A stretch of DNA of 64,000 nucleotides from AC-37 sp036389835. Its GTDB lineage: Bacteria > Actinomycetota > Thermoleophilia > Solirubrobacterales > Thermoleophilaceae. Shown piece after piece: positions 32,975 to 44,010 of this stretch. Below the pieces are notes generated by a model, which was not told the origin of the DNA, made no database searches, and saw nothing but the letters and a program-made list of their open reading frames with translations. Numbering within the stretch: position 1 is the first letter of the stretch; each line of letters begins with the position of its first letter. The position numbers and the translations under genes are program-made. Where the stretch lies: positions 62,001 to 126,000 of the forward strand of contig DASVWC010000029.1 of the NCBI GenBank assembly GCA_036389835.1, written 5' to 3'.

Positions 32975-34157
32975 GCTGTGCGCCGGGCCGGTCGGGCTGC
33001 TCGACGGCCGGATCGCACCCGCGGCGGACGTGCCCACGCTGCGGCTGGAGGTGCCCGCCGTGGAGCCGGCGGTGCCCGCGAACACGATCCACCTGCGCTT
33101 CGACGACCGGCCGGCGCCGTTTCGCCTGATCGGACGCGACGGCGACGTGCTGGCGACCGGCGTGACCACCACCGCCGCGCTCTTCGGCGGGATGTCCGGC
33201 TGCCCCGGCTCGCTGCCGGAGCTCGAGCCGTTCGTCGGGCCGGAGCTGCGGGCGGCGCCGTGGTCGCCGATCCTCTACGCGTCCTGGGACGGGGAGCCGG
33301 AGCGCGTGCACACGCACGGGCAGGCGCGCGTCTCGACGCACGATGTGCTGCTGGTGCGCAACTCGCCCGAGCCGGTGCCCTACGACCGCTGGGTCATGCA
33401 CGGTGCGGCCAACCACGCCCGCGACCCGGTCTTCCTCAACAACCACCAGTGCTACTACCGCAAGGTCCGGCCGGGCCAGGAGACCGAGCACAAGTTCACC
33501 TTCGAGGAGCCGGGGGCGGTCGACGTCTGGGCGCTGATCGTGGCGGTGTACGACGAGCTCCGCGCAGCGCGCCTGCCCGGATTCATCATGGAGTACGGTG
33601 ACGAGTTCCAGCGCTGGGACTACGAGAACCACCTGTTCGAGGTCGTCGACCCACCGGAGGAGCGCGGCTACATCTCGTTCATCCCGCGGACCGACGGGCG
33701 GCACAACATGAAGCGCAAGTGGTACGAGGCGGACGCGCTCACCCGGCGCGAGGAGCAGTACTCGGGGATCGACCTCACCGGCTCGTTCGAGGAGACGATC
33801 GGCGCGCGCTTCGACGGGCTCGAGCTCCGCCGCCTGCCGTCGTTCCGGCGGGTGCGCTACGACGTGAACCTCGAGTCGGTCCGCACCGGCCACGTGTACG
33901 GGATCTTCTTCGACCACTGCCCGCTGCTCGAGGACCCGTCGGTCGCGCTGTCGCAGTGCGAGGTCGAGTACCTGCGCACGCGCAGCGTCCTGCCGCCCGA
34001 CGAGGAGGCCGTGTTCCCGGAGCTCCAGGTCGTGGCCGACTGGACGGCGGCGCTGCTCGACCGTCGCGGCGCCCGCTACCGCCGCGACTTCTACTCGAAG
34101 CTCTCGTTCCTGCGCGACGTGGTGGGGGGCGGCCAGGCCGTCGGGGCGCGCTCGTGA
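32961..34157 (+). CDS. CYTH-like (triphosphate tunnel) protein, paralog 1
   Basis: This 398-residue protein has an N-terminal domain of about 165 residues with no recognised family and a C-terminal domain with CYTH-type marks. These are ExExK at residues 174-178 (ETEHK), a second acidic pair Glu334/Glu336 (QCEVEYLRTR), and a closing FYSKLSFLRD. CYTH proteins bind triphosphates in a beta-tunnel and include thiamine triphosphatase, inorganic triphosphatase and class IV adenylate cyclase. The call rests on motifs, not a search. It is paralogous to the proteins at 36639-37871 and 37868-38956. The GTG start has GAGGAGG six bases upstream and overlaps the upstream gene by 14 bases. Confidence 0.65.
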   Translation: MPRAELCAGPVGLLDGRIAPAADVPTLRLEVPAVEPAVPANTIHLRFDDRPAPFRLIGRDGDVLATGVTTTAALFGGMSGCPGSLPELEPFVGPELRAAPWSPILYASWDGEPERVHTHGQARVSTHDVLLVRNSPEPVPYDRWVMHGAANHARDPVFLNNHQCYYRKVRPGQETEHKFTFEEPGAVDVWALIVAVYDELRAARLPGFIMEYGDEFQRWDYENHLFEVVDPPEERGYISFIPRTDGRHNMKRKWYEADALTRREEQYSGIDLTGSFEETIGARFDGLELRRLPSFRRVRYDVNLESVRTGHVYGIFFDHCPLLEDPSVALSQCEVEYLRTRSVLPPDEEAVFPELQVVADWTAALLDRRGARYRRDFYSKLSFLRDVVGGGQAVGARS

Positions 34158-34914
34158 CCGCGCTGCTGCTCGACGTCGAGGGGACGCTGTACGCGAGCGG
34201 CAGCCCGCTGCCCGGCGCGGCGGAGGCGGTCGCGCGGCTGCGCTCGGCGGGCGTCGCGATGCAGTTCCTCTCGAACACCGACTCGGCGGCCGGCCGCACG
34301 CTCGCGGCGAAGCTCTGCGACATGGGCATCGAGGTCGGGGCGGACGAGGTGACGACGCCGATCGACGCGCTGCGGCTCGAGCTCGAGCGCGAGGGCGCGC
34401 GCTGCCACCTGCTGGTGTCGAGCGAGGCGGAGGAGGAGCTGCGGCCGTGGGCGTCGGAGCCGCCGGTGGACGTCGTGGTGGTCGGCGACGCGCGCGAGCG
34501 GCTCAGCTACGAGCGGCTCGACGAGGCGTTCCGGCTGGTGGCGGAGGGCGCGCGCCTCGTGGCTCTCCAGCGCGGGCGGTTCTTCCTGCGCGGCGACGGG
34601 CCGCACCTGGACACGGGGGCGATCGTGGCGGCGCTCGAGTACGCGGCGGGGGCGCGCGCCGAGCTCGTCGGCAAGCCGTCGCCCGCGTTCTTCCGCGCGG
34701 CGCTCGAGCGCATGGGCGCGGCCGGCTCCAACGGGCAGGTCGTGGTGGTCGGCGACGACGCGGACACCGACGTGGCGGGCGGCGCCGCGCTCGGCGCGCG
34801 GACGGTCCTCGTGCGGACCGGCAAGCAGGCGCGGCGCTCCGAGGACGGGCTCGACCCGGCGCCCGACCGCGTGCTCGACTCGGTGGCCGCCCTCCCGGAC
34901 CTCCTGGAGCGGTG

Positions 34915-34918
<4 letters not shown>
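34154..34918 (+). CDS. HAD-superfamily phosphatase (NagD/LHPP-like)
   Basis: This 254-residue HAD phosphatase of the C2-capped (IIA) type has motif I LLDVEGTLYASG near residue 6, motif II FLSNTDS, the lysine of motif III in VGKPSPAFF, and motif IV VVVGDDADTDVAGG. In motif I the usual second Asp (DxD) is Glu (DVE). Relatives with a changed second position include LHPP and HDHD2, which act on phosphohistidine/phospholysine or pyrophosphate. The adjacent phosphohistidine-forming PEP-synthase-like enzyme makes that an appealing but unproven parallel. The GTG start overlaps the CYTH paralog 1 TGA by four bases. Confidence 0.82.
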
Positions 34919-36638
<1,720 letters not shown>

Positions 36639-36642
<4 letters not shown>

Positions 36643-37871
36643 GCCCGCGCGCCGGCGCGGATGCGCGCGTCTACCTCTACCTCCTCGACGCCGGCGACCA
36701 CATGGCGCCGCAGGCGGAGCCCGCCATGCCGCTGGCGGTGCTCGAGGCCGAGCCGGCGGGCCTGCGCTTCGGCGCGAACGGGCTCTTCTACGCGGGAGCG
36801 GCGGCGAGCGTGAGCGCCGTCCACCTCCCCGGCGGGCGGGTGCCGGTCGACCCGGCGCTTCCGCTCGCCTTCGAGTTCTTCACGGCCGGCCAGCGCGCCG
36901 CCGCGCGAGCGTGCGCGGAGCGGCTGGCGCCGCTGCTCGGCGAGGCGGCCGGCGCGCTCTGGAGCGACGCGGTCTTCCCCCTGGTCGCCGCCGTGACCGC
37001 CGGGTCCGAGCTGGCGGCTTACCACTTCTGCGACACCGCCGCGCCCGGCGTACTGTTCCTGCGCTACCACTCGGAGCCGCTGCCGCCCGGTCCGGCCGGC
37101 TTCGCGGAGCTGGCCGCGGTCCTCGCCGCCGCCCACCCCGCCCGGGCCGCGCGCCACCACGTGCTCAACGACGACTGCTGGTACTCGCGCCTCCCGGCCG
37201 GCGACGGGCTCACGACCCGCCTCGTCCTGCGCGGTGACGCCGACCCCTGGGCGCTCGCGGTCGGGCTGCACGGCGACCTCGCCGCGGGCGCCGTGGCCGG
37301 CCACGTGCCCGAGCTCGACCGCTCGTTCCGCGTCTACGACTACGAGGCTCACGCGTTCGAGGCGGCCGCGCCGGGCCAGCCCGCGTCGCTGCTCGTGATC
37401 GCGCCGGGCTGGGACGGCACGGTGGAGGCCGAGCGCGTCACCGTGGCCGAGGACGGCGGCGTGCGGCGCACGCGCGTGACCGACGACGCGCCGGCCGCCT
37501 CCGCCGAGGTGCGCGCGCGCAGGCTGGCCGGGGCCGAGGCGTCGGTCACCCCCGTCGCGAGCGCCCGCCGGCGGCGCTTCGAGGTCCACGCCGAGAGCCT
37601 CGAGACGGGGGCGATCCACTGCATCTCGTTCGAGCTGGCGCGCGGGCGGGGGGCCGCGGCCGAGGAAGGGCTCGTGGCCGAGTGCCAGGTCGCCTACCGC
37701 CGCTCGCGAACGCTCCAGCCGATGCCCGACCCGGGCGCGGAGCTGCGCACGCTGTCGGCCGAGGTGCGGGCGCGGTTGCGGGACGCCGGGATCGAGTCGG
37801 AGGAGGGAGCGGCGAGCTGGGCCGAGCTGCTCGGCGCGCACCCCGCCGCGGCCGGAGGGGTCGCCGGGTGA
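36639..37871 (+). CDS. CYTH-like protein, paralog 2 (degenerate motifs)
   Basis: This 410-residue paralog of the proteins at 32961-34157 and 37868-38956 can be aligned through RVYDYEAHAFEAA and RRRRFEVHAESLETG. The diagnostic residues are lost: the ExExK position reads LTTRL (residues 191-195), and the second acidic pair is Gln350/Ala352 (ECQVAYRRSR). It is probably a non-catalytic partner or sensor subunit. The N-terminal region (about 180 residues) starts VYLYLLDAGDHMAPQ and matches no known family. It overlaps both neighbours by four bases. Confidence 0.6.
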
Positions 37872-38956
37872 GCGGCGCGCTGGTCGCGTTCGGGAGCTGG
37901 AAGCTGCGCCACGGCGAGCCGGCCGCCGGGCCCGAGCGGCGGGTGACGCTCCACGAGCTGCCCGATCCCGCGGTCGCCGCGAACGCCTCGCTGCTCGTGG
38001 ACGTGCGCGGGCTCGCGGCTCCCGGCGAGCTGCATAACCTGGGCCCCGAGCGCCTCCCGCTTGCCGCGCTGCGCGCGACGCCCGGCGGGGGCCTCGAGCT
38101 GACCCACCTGCTGCTGCGCTGCGAGCCGCACGTCACGCACCTGCTCGCGGTGGAGGGGCTGCCCGCGGCGGTCGACCCGGAGGCGCTCGACGAGGAGCTG
38201 CGCCGCCGCTTCGACGCGCTGCACCCCGCGCTCTGCAACTTCGAGCGCTTCTACAGGAAGGGCCTCCCGAACATCGAGCTCGAGCAGAAGTTCGACATCG
38301 AGACGCCCTACGACTACTTCGGGGTCACGCGGCGCTTCCACGGCGACCTCGACGACGGGCGGATCGCCGGGTTCAGGCCGCAGCTCGGCGACGAGATCGA
38401 GCCGTGGAGCTACGACAACGAGCTCTGCCGCATCAGCGACGCGGGGCCGATCAAGGGCTACGTATCGGTGATGCACTGGAGCCGCAAGGTCAAGAGCGCG
38501 TGGGACGAGCCGGTCGTCACGTTCAAGGAGAAGCGCTTCGACGAGGACGCGCTCGAGCGCTGGGAGCGCAACTACCACGACCAGCGCTGGGACGGGCAGC
38601 CGGAGGCGGCGCTGCGCACGTTCTTCGACCTCCCGCTCGAACCGCTGCCGCCGTGGCGGCGGACGCGCTTCGACGTCGCCGTCGAGGCGCTCGCGAGCGC
38701 CAACGTGTTCATGGTGAACTTCGAGGACACGCGCGTGCGCGACGACTCGACGCGGCGCGGCCGCCTCCAGCAGTGCGAGATCGAGTACCTGAAGACGCGC
38801 GGCGAGCCGGTGGACGAGGCGATCTACGCCGACCTCAAGAGCCTGTCGGCCGAGGTGGAGGCGTTCATGGGCCGCGAGGGACTCGCCTTCCGGCGGTCGA
38901 ACTACTCGAAGCTCACCTTCCTGCGCGAGTACGCGCACGCCGCGCCGTCCAAGTAG
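37868..38956 (+). CDS. CYTH-like protein, paralog 3
   Basis: This 362-residue paralog has intact CYTH-type marks: ExExK at residues 137-141 (ELEQK, preceded by FYRKGLPNI), Glu304/Glu306 in QCEIEYLKTR, and the closing SNYSKLTFLREY. It aligns with paralog 1 over the C-terminal 230 residues (compare GFRPQLGDEIEPWSYDNEL with GFIMEYGDEFQRWDYENHL). The unassigned N-terminal region is shorter, about 130 residues. The function would be hydrolysis or binding of a triphosphate-bearing ligand, which is inference. GTG 37868 overlaps the paralog 2 stop by four bases. Confidence 0.65.
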   Translation: MSGALVAFGSWKLRHGEPAAGPERRVTLHELPDPAVAANASLLVDVRGLAAPGELHNLGPERLPLAALRATPGGGLELTHLLLRCEPHVTHLLAVEGLPAAVDPEALDEELRRRFDALHPALCNFERFYRKGLPNIELEQKFDIETPYDYFGVTRRFHGDLDDGRIAGFRPQLGDEIEPWSYDNELCRISDAGPIKGYVSVMHWSRKVKSAWDEPVVTFKEKRFDEDALERWERNYHDQRWDGQPEAALRTFFDLPLEPLPPWRRTRFDVAVEALASANVFMVNFEDTRVRDDSTRRGRLQQCEIEYLKTRGEPVDEAIYADLKSLSAEVEAFMGREGLAFRRSNYSKLTFLREYAHAAPSK

Positions 38957-38965
38957 CCGTTCGCG

Positions 38966-39991
38966 ATGGCGGCCGAGGCGCTCACGAACGGCGGCTTCGT
39001 GGTCCGCTTCGAGGAGGTCGAGGCGTCGGCGGGGCAGTACGAGCGGCTGCGGCGGTTCCTCGCTCCGTTCTTCGCGCCGGCCGGCGGCGGCGCCGTGCCC
39101 GACCTGACGGTCCGCTTCCACCCGGCCGAGGAGTTCGCGCGGGCGGTGGACGCGCGGCTCGGCGAACGCGTCGCGATCCGGACGAGCACCGACGCGCGCT
39201 TCGACCTCTGGGTCGACGCCGGGCGCGACCCCGGCGGCCGCCTCGCCGGCTTCGACCGCTCGCGCCGGACGGGCTACCGCATCGCCGCCGCCAGCCACGC
39301 GGTCGACTTCTTCGCGAGCGGCGACTCGTTCTTCCACCTGATGGAGCTCGTGCGCTACTACGGCCTGGTGGTGGAGGAGGCGCGCGGCTCGGTCGTGCTC
39401 CAGGCAGCGGCGATCGCCGAGGGGTGCGAGCGCGCGGTTGCGATCTGCGGGCCGAAGGGCGCCGGCAAGACCACGACCATGCTGCGGCGCGTGCTCGCGG
39501 ACGACGGCGTGCGCTGCCTGTCGGGCGACCGGGTGCTCCTGCGCCTCGACTCCGGCGGCCGGCCGCTGGTGCGCGGCTGGCCCGACTACCCGCACGTGGG
39601 GCTGGGCACCCTCCGCGAGGCGCCGGAGCTGGCGCGGCGCTGCGGGGTCGACGTGGAGGCCGAGCTGAGCGCCGGGCGCGAGCCGTCGGACAAGCTGGTG
39701 CTGGACCCCGACCCCTACTACGCCGGCCTGCTCCCGCCCGACGGCGGCCCGCTGCCGCTGGCGGCGGTCCTGGTGCCCGACGTGCGCGCGGGCGAGGACG
39801 GCACGCGGCCGCTGCCGGCCGGCGACCGCCGCGCGCGCCTCGACGGCGTGGTCGAGCGCGCGAGCGAGTTCGTCACCGGCACCTGGCACGGCATGAGGCC
39901 GCCGGAGCGCCCGCGGCCGGACGGGGCCGAGCGGGCCCTGGCGGCGCTCTGCGAGCTGCCGTGGACGGAGGTCCGCTCGCGCCCGCGCTGA
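38966..39991 (+). CDS. HprK-like P-loop protein, paralog 2
   Basis: This 341-residue HPr-kinase-related protein has SVVLQAAAIAEG followed by the P-loop VAICGPKGAGKTTTML, then CLSGDRVLL and WPDYPHVGLGTLREAPEL. These match the order in the paralog at 27061-28152. The N-terminal 140 residues are less conserved (RRTGYRIAAASHAVDFF). It would phosphorylate a protein or peptide side chain by analogy with the family, with the target unknown. It is the last gene of the ten-gene operon and starts nine bases after CYTH paralog 3. Its stop is 16 bases from the convergent ABC permease stop. Confidence 0.75.
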   Translation: MAAEALTNGGFVVRFEEVEASAGQYERLRRFLAPFFAPAGGGAVPDLTVRFHPAEEFARAVDARLGERVAIRTSTDARFDLWVDAGRDPGGRLAGFDRSRRTGYRIAAASHAVDFFASGDSFFHLMELVRYYGLVVEEARGSVVLQAAAIAEGCERAVAICGPKGAGKTTTMLRRVLADDGVRCLSGDRVLLRLDSGGRPLVRGWPDYPHVGLGTLREAPELARRCGVDVEAELSAGREPSDKLVLDPDPYYAGLLPPDGGPLPLAAVLVPDVRAGEDGTRPLPAGDRRARLDGVVERASEFVTGTWHGMRPPERPRPDGAERALAALCELPWTEVRSRPR

Positions 39992-40007
39992 GCGCCGGCT
40001 CCAGGAC

Positions 40008-40784
40008 CTAGAGCGTCCCGCCCTTCGGATCGTCGAGCCGGAACCGCACCGCCGCCAGGACCCAGAACAGCGCCGCGGCCCCCAGCAGCACGGCGACCTC
40101 GGGGCCGACGCCGCCGAGTCCCTCACCGTCGAGCAGCACGTCCTTGAACCCCCGCATCGCCCAGTAGGTCGGGAAGCCGGGGGCGATCGCGTCGGCCCAG
40201 CCCGGCAGGCTGTCGATCGGGGTGAGCGCGCCCCCGATCCCGGAGAACAGGATCGCGCCGAGGTTCGATACCGCCAGCACCTGCTGGAAGGTCCGGCAGT
40301 ACGACGCCACGGCGAACGCGAAGGCGATCAGCCACAGGACGAACGACAGGGCGACCGCGGCCAGCGCGACCACGGAGCCGTTGATCTCGAGCCCGAACAG
40401 GAGCACGCCGGCCCCGAACAGCACCGCCTGCTGCACCACGAGGATCGCGAAGTTCGGCGCGAGCTTGCCGATCACGATCTCGTACGAGCGCGCGGGCGAG
40501 GCGCGCAGCCGGTCCCAGGTGGACCAGATGTGCTCGCGGAAGAACGCGAGCCCGAGGAACGTGATCATGTAGATCGCGAAGAAGACGGCCATCCCGGGCA
40601 CCACCTGCTCCGACCCGTTTGCGAACCCGTAGCCCTGGTCGTGCAGCAGGGGGCCGTAGGCCGGCTTGAGGAACGCCATCACGAGCAGCGGCGTGATGAT
40701 CAGGACGATCGTGGCGAGCGGGTCGTAGCGCAGGAGGTCGAGATCGTTCTGCACGATCGCGCGCGTCCGGCGGAGGCTGTTCAC
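40008..40784 (-). CDS. ABC-2-type transporter permease
   Basis: This 258-residue membrane protein has six hydrophobic segments, beginning with IVLIITPLLVMAFLKPAYG near residue 28 and ending with VAVLLGAAALFWVLAAVRF. An ABC-2 signature is visible in the region LAVSNLGAILFSGIGGALTP. It pairs with the ATP-binding subunit, whose TGA overlaps its GTG (40784) by four bases. DrrB-like two-gene exporters of this form move drugs, polyketides or lipids outward. The stop lies 16 bases from the end of the convergent HprK-like gene. Confidence 0.88.
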   Translation of the reverse strand: MNSLRRTRAIVQNDLDLLRYDPLATIVLIITPLLVMAFLKPAYGPLLHDQGYGFANGSEQVVPGMAVFFAIYMITFLGLAFFREHIWSTWDRLRASPARSYEIVIGKLAPNFAILVVQQAVLFGAGVLLFGLEINGSVVALAAVALSFVLWLIAFAFAVASYCRTFQQVLAVSNLGAILFSGIGGALTPIDSLPGWADAIAPGFPTYWAMRGFKDVLLDGEGLGGVGPEVAVLLGAAALFWVLAAVRFRLDDPKGGTL

Positions 40785-41707
40785 GCGGCTGCCTCCTCCG
40801 GCTCGCCGGCCTCGAACTTGCGCCCGGTCAGGCTCAGGTAGACCGTCTCCAGGCTCGGGTGCACGAAGTCGATCCCGTCGATCCGCTCGGTGCCGCCGTC
40901 GAGCTTGGCGAGCGCGTCCTGGAGCGTGGCGCTCGGGTCGCGGGTCGGGATCCGGACCACGTCCTGGTCCACCTCGCCGAGCGCGGCCAGCTCGGCGGGC
41001 ACGGCCCCGGTCACGCGGATCTCGAGCACCGTCCCGGCGTGCTCCTCGATCATCGCGTGCACGTTGCCGCCGGCGATGATCCGCCCGCCGTCGAGGATCG
41101 CCACCGACGCGCCGAGCGTCTCGACCTCCGGCAGGTAGTGGGTCGCGTAGCAGACCGCGGCGCCCTCGCTCGCGAGCCGCTTCACGAGCTCCAGCAGCGC
41201 GTTGCGGGTGTGCACGTCCACGCCCGCCGTGGGCTCGTCGAGCAGCAGCAGCGGGGCGCGGTGGATCAGCGCCATCGCCGTGTGCACCCGCCGCTGCTCG
41301 CCGCCGGAGAGCTCCTGCACGCGCCGGTCGAAGAGGTCCACCAGGTCGAGGGCGGCGCCGATCTCCTCCACGCGCGGCCCGATCTCGGACCTCCCGAGAC
41401 CCGCGAGCTTGCCGAAGTACGCGAGGTTCTTGCGCACGCTGAGCTGGAGGTAGACGCCGAGCTCCTGCGGCGCGATCCCGATCGAGCGGCGCACGGCCTC
41501 GGGGTCGTCGGCCACGTCCACGCCGCCGACGCGCACGCTGCCGCCGTCCGGCGCCCGCAGCCCCGCCACGATCGACACGAGCGTGGTCTTCCCCGCCCCG
41601 TTCGGGCCGAGCAGCCCGAGGACCTCGCCCGGCGCGATCTCGAGGTTCACGCCGTCTAGCGCCACGACCTCGCCGTACGACTTCTTGACGTCGCGCACCT
41701 CGAGCAT
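40781..41707 (-). CDS. ABC transporter ATP-binding protein (DrrA-like)
   Basis: This 308-residue ATPase has Walker A GLLGPNGAGKTT near residue 36, a Q-loop in IGIAPQELGVY, signature ELSGGEQRRVHTAM, Walker B LLLLDEPTAGVD and H-loop THYLPE. The extra C-terminal stretch of about 90 residues (ILEIRVTG-like segment onward) is typical of DrrA-type drug and lipid exporters. It starts at ATG 41707. It forms a two-gene exporter with the downstream ABC-2 permease and could export a product of the neighbouring biosynthetic genes. Confidence 0.92.
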   Translation of the reverse strand: MLEVRDVKKSYGEVVALDGVNLEIAPGEVLGLLGPNGAGKTTLVSIVAGLRAPDGGSVRVGGVDVADDPEAVRRSIGIAPQELGVYLQLSVRKNLAYFGKLAGLGRSEIGPRVEEIGAALDLVDLFDRRVQELSGGEQRRVHTAMALIHRAPLLLLDEPTAGVDVHTRNALLELVKRLASEGAAVCYATHYLPEVETLGASVAILDGGRIIAGGNVHAMIEEHAGTVLEIRVTGAVPAELAALGEVDQDVVRIPTRDPSATLQDALAKLDGGTERIDGIDFVHPSLETVYLSLTGRKFEAGEPEEAAA

Positions 41708-41718
41708 GGCGGCCGCGC

Positions 41719-41724
41719 AGTCTA
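41719..41724 (-). promoter_or_regulatory. -10 element for the ABC exporter genes
   Basis: TAGACT on the minus strand lies eleven bases before the ATG at 41707. It shares a 63-base gap with the divergent GNAT-like gene. Confidence 0.35.
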
Positions 41725-41758
41725 CCCCTCCAACGCTGAGGAGCCGGTGATTGAGCGA

Positions 41759-41764
41759 TAAAGT
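41759..41764 (+). promoter_or_regulatory. -10 element of a leaderless promoter for the GNAT-like gene
   Basis: TAAAGT is followed by six bases (TCGAGC) and the ATG at 41771. This is the standard geometry of actinobacterial leaderless transcripts, and no Shine-Dalgarno sequence is present. Confidence 0.5.
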
Positions 41765-41770
41765 TCGAGC

Positions 41771-42670
41771 ATGGCGCGTGTCGGAGGGGGAGTGCGCGTG
41801 GCGCAGGCCGACCGCGTGGACGCGCGCCCGGCGCCGACCCCCGCGGAGGGCGCCGTGCGGGTGTCTCCGGAGCTCGAGGAGCTGCGCGCGCTCGGCTACG
41901 GAGACCGGCGCGGGCACTACACGCGCTTCCGGATCCGCGAGCCGGGCAAGGCGCTCTCGCCGGAGCTGCACGAGCGGCTGCTCGCGATGCTGATCCGGGA
42001 GTCCACGGTGGCCCACCAGCTCGACATGAGCCCCTACTGGAACAGCCGGCCCGACTACTACCACAAGCTCCACGAATGGCGGCTGTGGGCGAGCGGCGAC
42101 GAGGTGGCGGGCTGGCTCGGCCACTGCACCTGGTCGACCCCCGACGGCCCCGTCATGTACATGGACTCGCTGGCGATCATGCCGAAGTACCGGCGCCGGC
42201 TGCTGGCGGGTCTGATCGGCACCGAGGCGTGGCTCGACGTCTGCCGCGAGGAGCGCCGCATCATGCCGATCACCTGCCGCGCGCAGAGCGCGCTGATCGT
42301 GCGCGCGCTCCAGCGCTTCTGGGCGCCCACCGTGTTCCCGAGCGGCATCGAGGGGCAGAGCGAGGGGGCGCGCAGGCGTGCGGTGGTGATCGCGCGCAAC
42401 GCCGCGGAGCGGCTCAACCCCGACGAGCGCTTCGACGAGGAGACGTTCGTGGTCCGCGGCGCCTACGGCTTCTCCGGCGCGCTCTACGACGAGCCGCCGC
42501 GCTGCGGAGACAGGGCGCTCGACGACTTCTTCGCCCGCAACGTCGACCTCGCCGCCGGCGACGGCCTGATCCCCACCGCGGTGCCGACCTGGCGGAACCT
42601 GGCGTACGTGGCGGGCCTCTACGCGCTCGTGCGCGCGAAGCTCGTCCTCGGGCGCGAGCCGCACCGATGA
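41771..42670 (+). CDS. GNAT-like acyltransferase
   Basis: This 299-residue protein has GNAT-type sequence in its centre: VMYMDSLAIMPKYRRRLLAGLIGTE contains the V-x-P-xYRRxG-like acyl-CoA pyrophosphate-binding segment, though the loop glycines are partly replaced. The N-terminal 45 residues are low-complexity. The C-terminal region (FVVRGAYGFSGALYDEPPRC) is unassigned. It may transfer an acyl group to an amine. ATGA overlap couples it to the E1-like gene, so the two probably act in one modification step. Confidence 0.6.
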   Translation: MARVGGGVRVAQADRVDARPAPTPAEGAVRVSPELEELRALGYGDRRGHYTRFRIREPGKALSPELHERLLAMLIRESTVAHQLDMSPYWNSRPDYYHKLHEWRLWASGDEVAGWLGHCTWSTPDGPVMYMDSLAIMPKYRRRLLAGLIGTEAWLDVCREERRIMPITCRAQSALIVRALQRFWAPTVFPSGIEGQSEGARRRAVVIARNAAERLNPDERFDEETFVVRGAYGFSGALYDEPPRCGDRALDDFFARNVDLAAGDGLIPTAVPTWRNLAYVAGLYALVRAKLVLGREPHR

Positions 42671-43548
42671 CCGCCGGCTCGGCCGCCCGCGACAAGCGGG
42701 TCGCGCGCGGGGAGTTCGCGGCGCAGGCGTACTCGCGCAACCTCGGCCTCGTCAGCGCGGACGAGCAGCGGGCGCTCGGCGCGATGCGGATGCTCGTCGC
42801 GGGCTCCGGCAGCGTGGGCGGGTCCGTCGTCGAGCCGCTCACGCGCCTCGGCGCCGGCGGATTCGCGCTGGCGGACCCCGACGTCTACGAGCTGCACAAC
42901 CTCAACCGCCAGGCGTGCACGCTGGCCGACGTCGGGCAGCCGAAGGTCGAGGTGCTGGCGGCGCGGGCCGTCGCGATCAACCCGTGGATCGGCGTGCGCA
43001 CGCACGCGGACGGCGTCACGCCGGAGAACGCCGACGCGCTGGTGGGCGAGGCGACGATCGTGTTCGACGGGCTCGACATCACGCCGGCCGCGCTGTGGGC
43101 GAAGTGGCTCGTCCACAGGGCCGCGGCCGGCCGCGGCCTGCCGGTGATCAACGCGGCCGACCTCGGCGGGCGCGCGGCGCTCTTCGTGTTCGACTACTCG
43201 CGCGACCCGCGGCCGTTCTACGGGCGGGCGGCCGAGGACGACTTCCGCGGCCCGGGTGCGGTCGCCGCGCGCAAGATCATGGGGATGGGGGCGATCCCCA
43301 CCGACTTCCTGCCGGTCATCCGGGACTGCGTGATCCACGCCCGCCCGTGGCCTCAGGTCGCCTACACGGCGGACGCCCTGGGCGCCCTGGCCAGCCGCGT
43401 CGCGATCGACCTCGCGGCGGGTCGCCGCCTGCCGCGGGTGATCGTCGCCGACGTGCACCAGGCGACCCGCACGCGGCGGGCGCGGCTGCGCTTGCGGCTG
43501 CGCCGGCCGCTCGAGCTCGTCCGCACCGCGCTGCTGCTGCGCGACTGA
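42667..43548 (+). CDS. ThiF/MoeB/E1-like adenylyltransferase-family protein
   Basis: This 293-residue protein has the E1/ThiF nucleotide-binding fold: GSGSVGGSVVEPLTRLG at 46-62, then DPDVYELHNLNRQ (the DxxxxxNxxRQ motif that binds ATP and Mg), GQPKVEVLA and VFDGLD. Such proteins adenylate the C-terminus of ubiquitin-like proteins or peptides. Neither a zinc CxxC pair nor a clear catalytic cysteine is visible, so it may only adenylate or cyclise its target. No ubiquitin-like partner is encoded nearby. The gene is coupled to the GNAT-like gene by a four-base overlap. Confidence 0.82.
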   Translation: MTAGSAARDKRVARGEFAAQAYSRNLGLVSADEQRALGAMRMLVAGSGSVGGSVVEPLTRLGAGGFALADPDVYELHNLNRQACTLADVGQPKVEVLAARAVAINPWIGVRTHADGVTPENADALVGEATIVFDGLDITPAALWAKWLVHRAAAGRGLPVINAADLGGRAALFVFDYSRDPRPFYGRAAEDDFRGPGAVAARKIMGMGAIPTDFLPVIRDCVIHARPWPQVAYTADALGALASRVAIDLAAGRRLPRVIVADVHQATRTRRARLRLRLRRPLELVRTALLLRD

Positions 43549-43569
43549 TCCGGCCCTCTTACCCCGATC

Positions 43570-43586
43570 GTGGGAGAAGATCCCAC
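43570..43586. other. Hairpin after the E1-like gene
   Basis: GTGGGA (43570-43575) and TCCCAC (43581-43586) pair around GAAGA, 21 bases after the E1-like stop. No T-run follows, so it is at most a weak terminator or an mRNA end-stabiliser. Confidence 0.35.
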
Positions 43587-43631
43587 AAACAGGGAGTCAA
43601 TGATCGGCGCGAGGGAGCCGATACCAACTCG

Positions 43632-44006
43632 ATGTCGCGGACAGCCGCAAGCGGGCTTCTGGCGCTCGTGATCCTCGCCCTCCTGGCCCCGGCCATGGCC
43701 GAGGGGAGCCCGCGGCGCTGCCGCGTGGGCGCGGCCGGCTGCCCGCCGAGCGTGGTCGTCACGCGCGTGCCCGAGCGCTGCGGAGACGCCACGTTCCACG
43801 CGCGCGTGCGCGTTTACTCGTCGGCCCCGCGGCGGGTCGTCGTCTACCTGGACGGCGTCGCCGTCTCGGTCCGCCGCGACCGCCACGCCGAGATCGCCGT
43901 CGCGTGCGCGGAGCTCGCGCCGGGGACGCACCGGCTCGCCGTGGCCGTGCGCGACCGCCAGGGCCGCCGTGGCCGCTGGGCAGGCGAATTCGAAGTGATT
44001 CGGTGA
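43632..44006 (+). CDS. Small secreted protein of unknown function
   Basis: This 124-residue protein has a clear Sec signal peptide: MSRTAASGLLALVILALLAP followed by AMA at a likely signal peptidase I site near residue 23. The mature part of about 100 residues has four cysteines (RRCRVGAAGC, ERCGD, VACAE), so two disulfides are likely, and a beta-rich pattern (RRVVVYLDGVAVSVRR; THRLAVAVRDRQGRRG) like a single immunoglobulin-type domain. GAGGGAG at about 43612 may serve as ribosome-binding site. Its exported partner or ligand is unknown. Confidence 0.65.
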   Translation: MSRTAASGLLALVILALLAPAMAEGSPRRCRVGAAGCPPSVVVTRVPERCGDATFHARVRVYSSAPRRVVVYLDGVAVSVRRDRHAEIAVACAELAPGTHRLAVAVRDRQGRRGRWAGEFEVIR

Positions 44007-44010
44007 CCCT

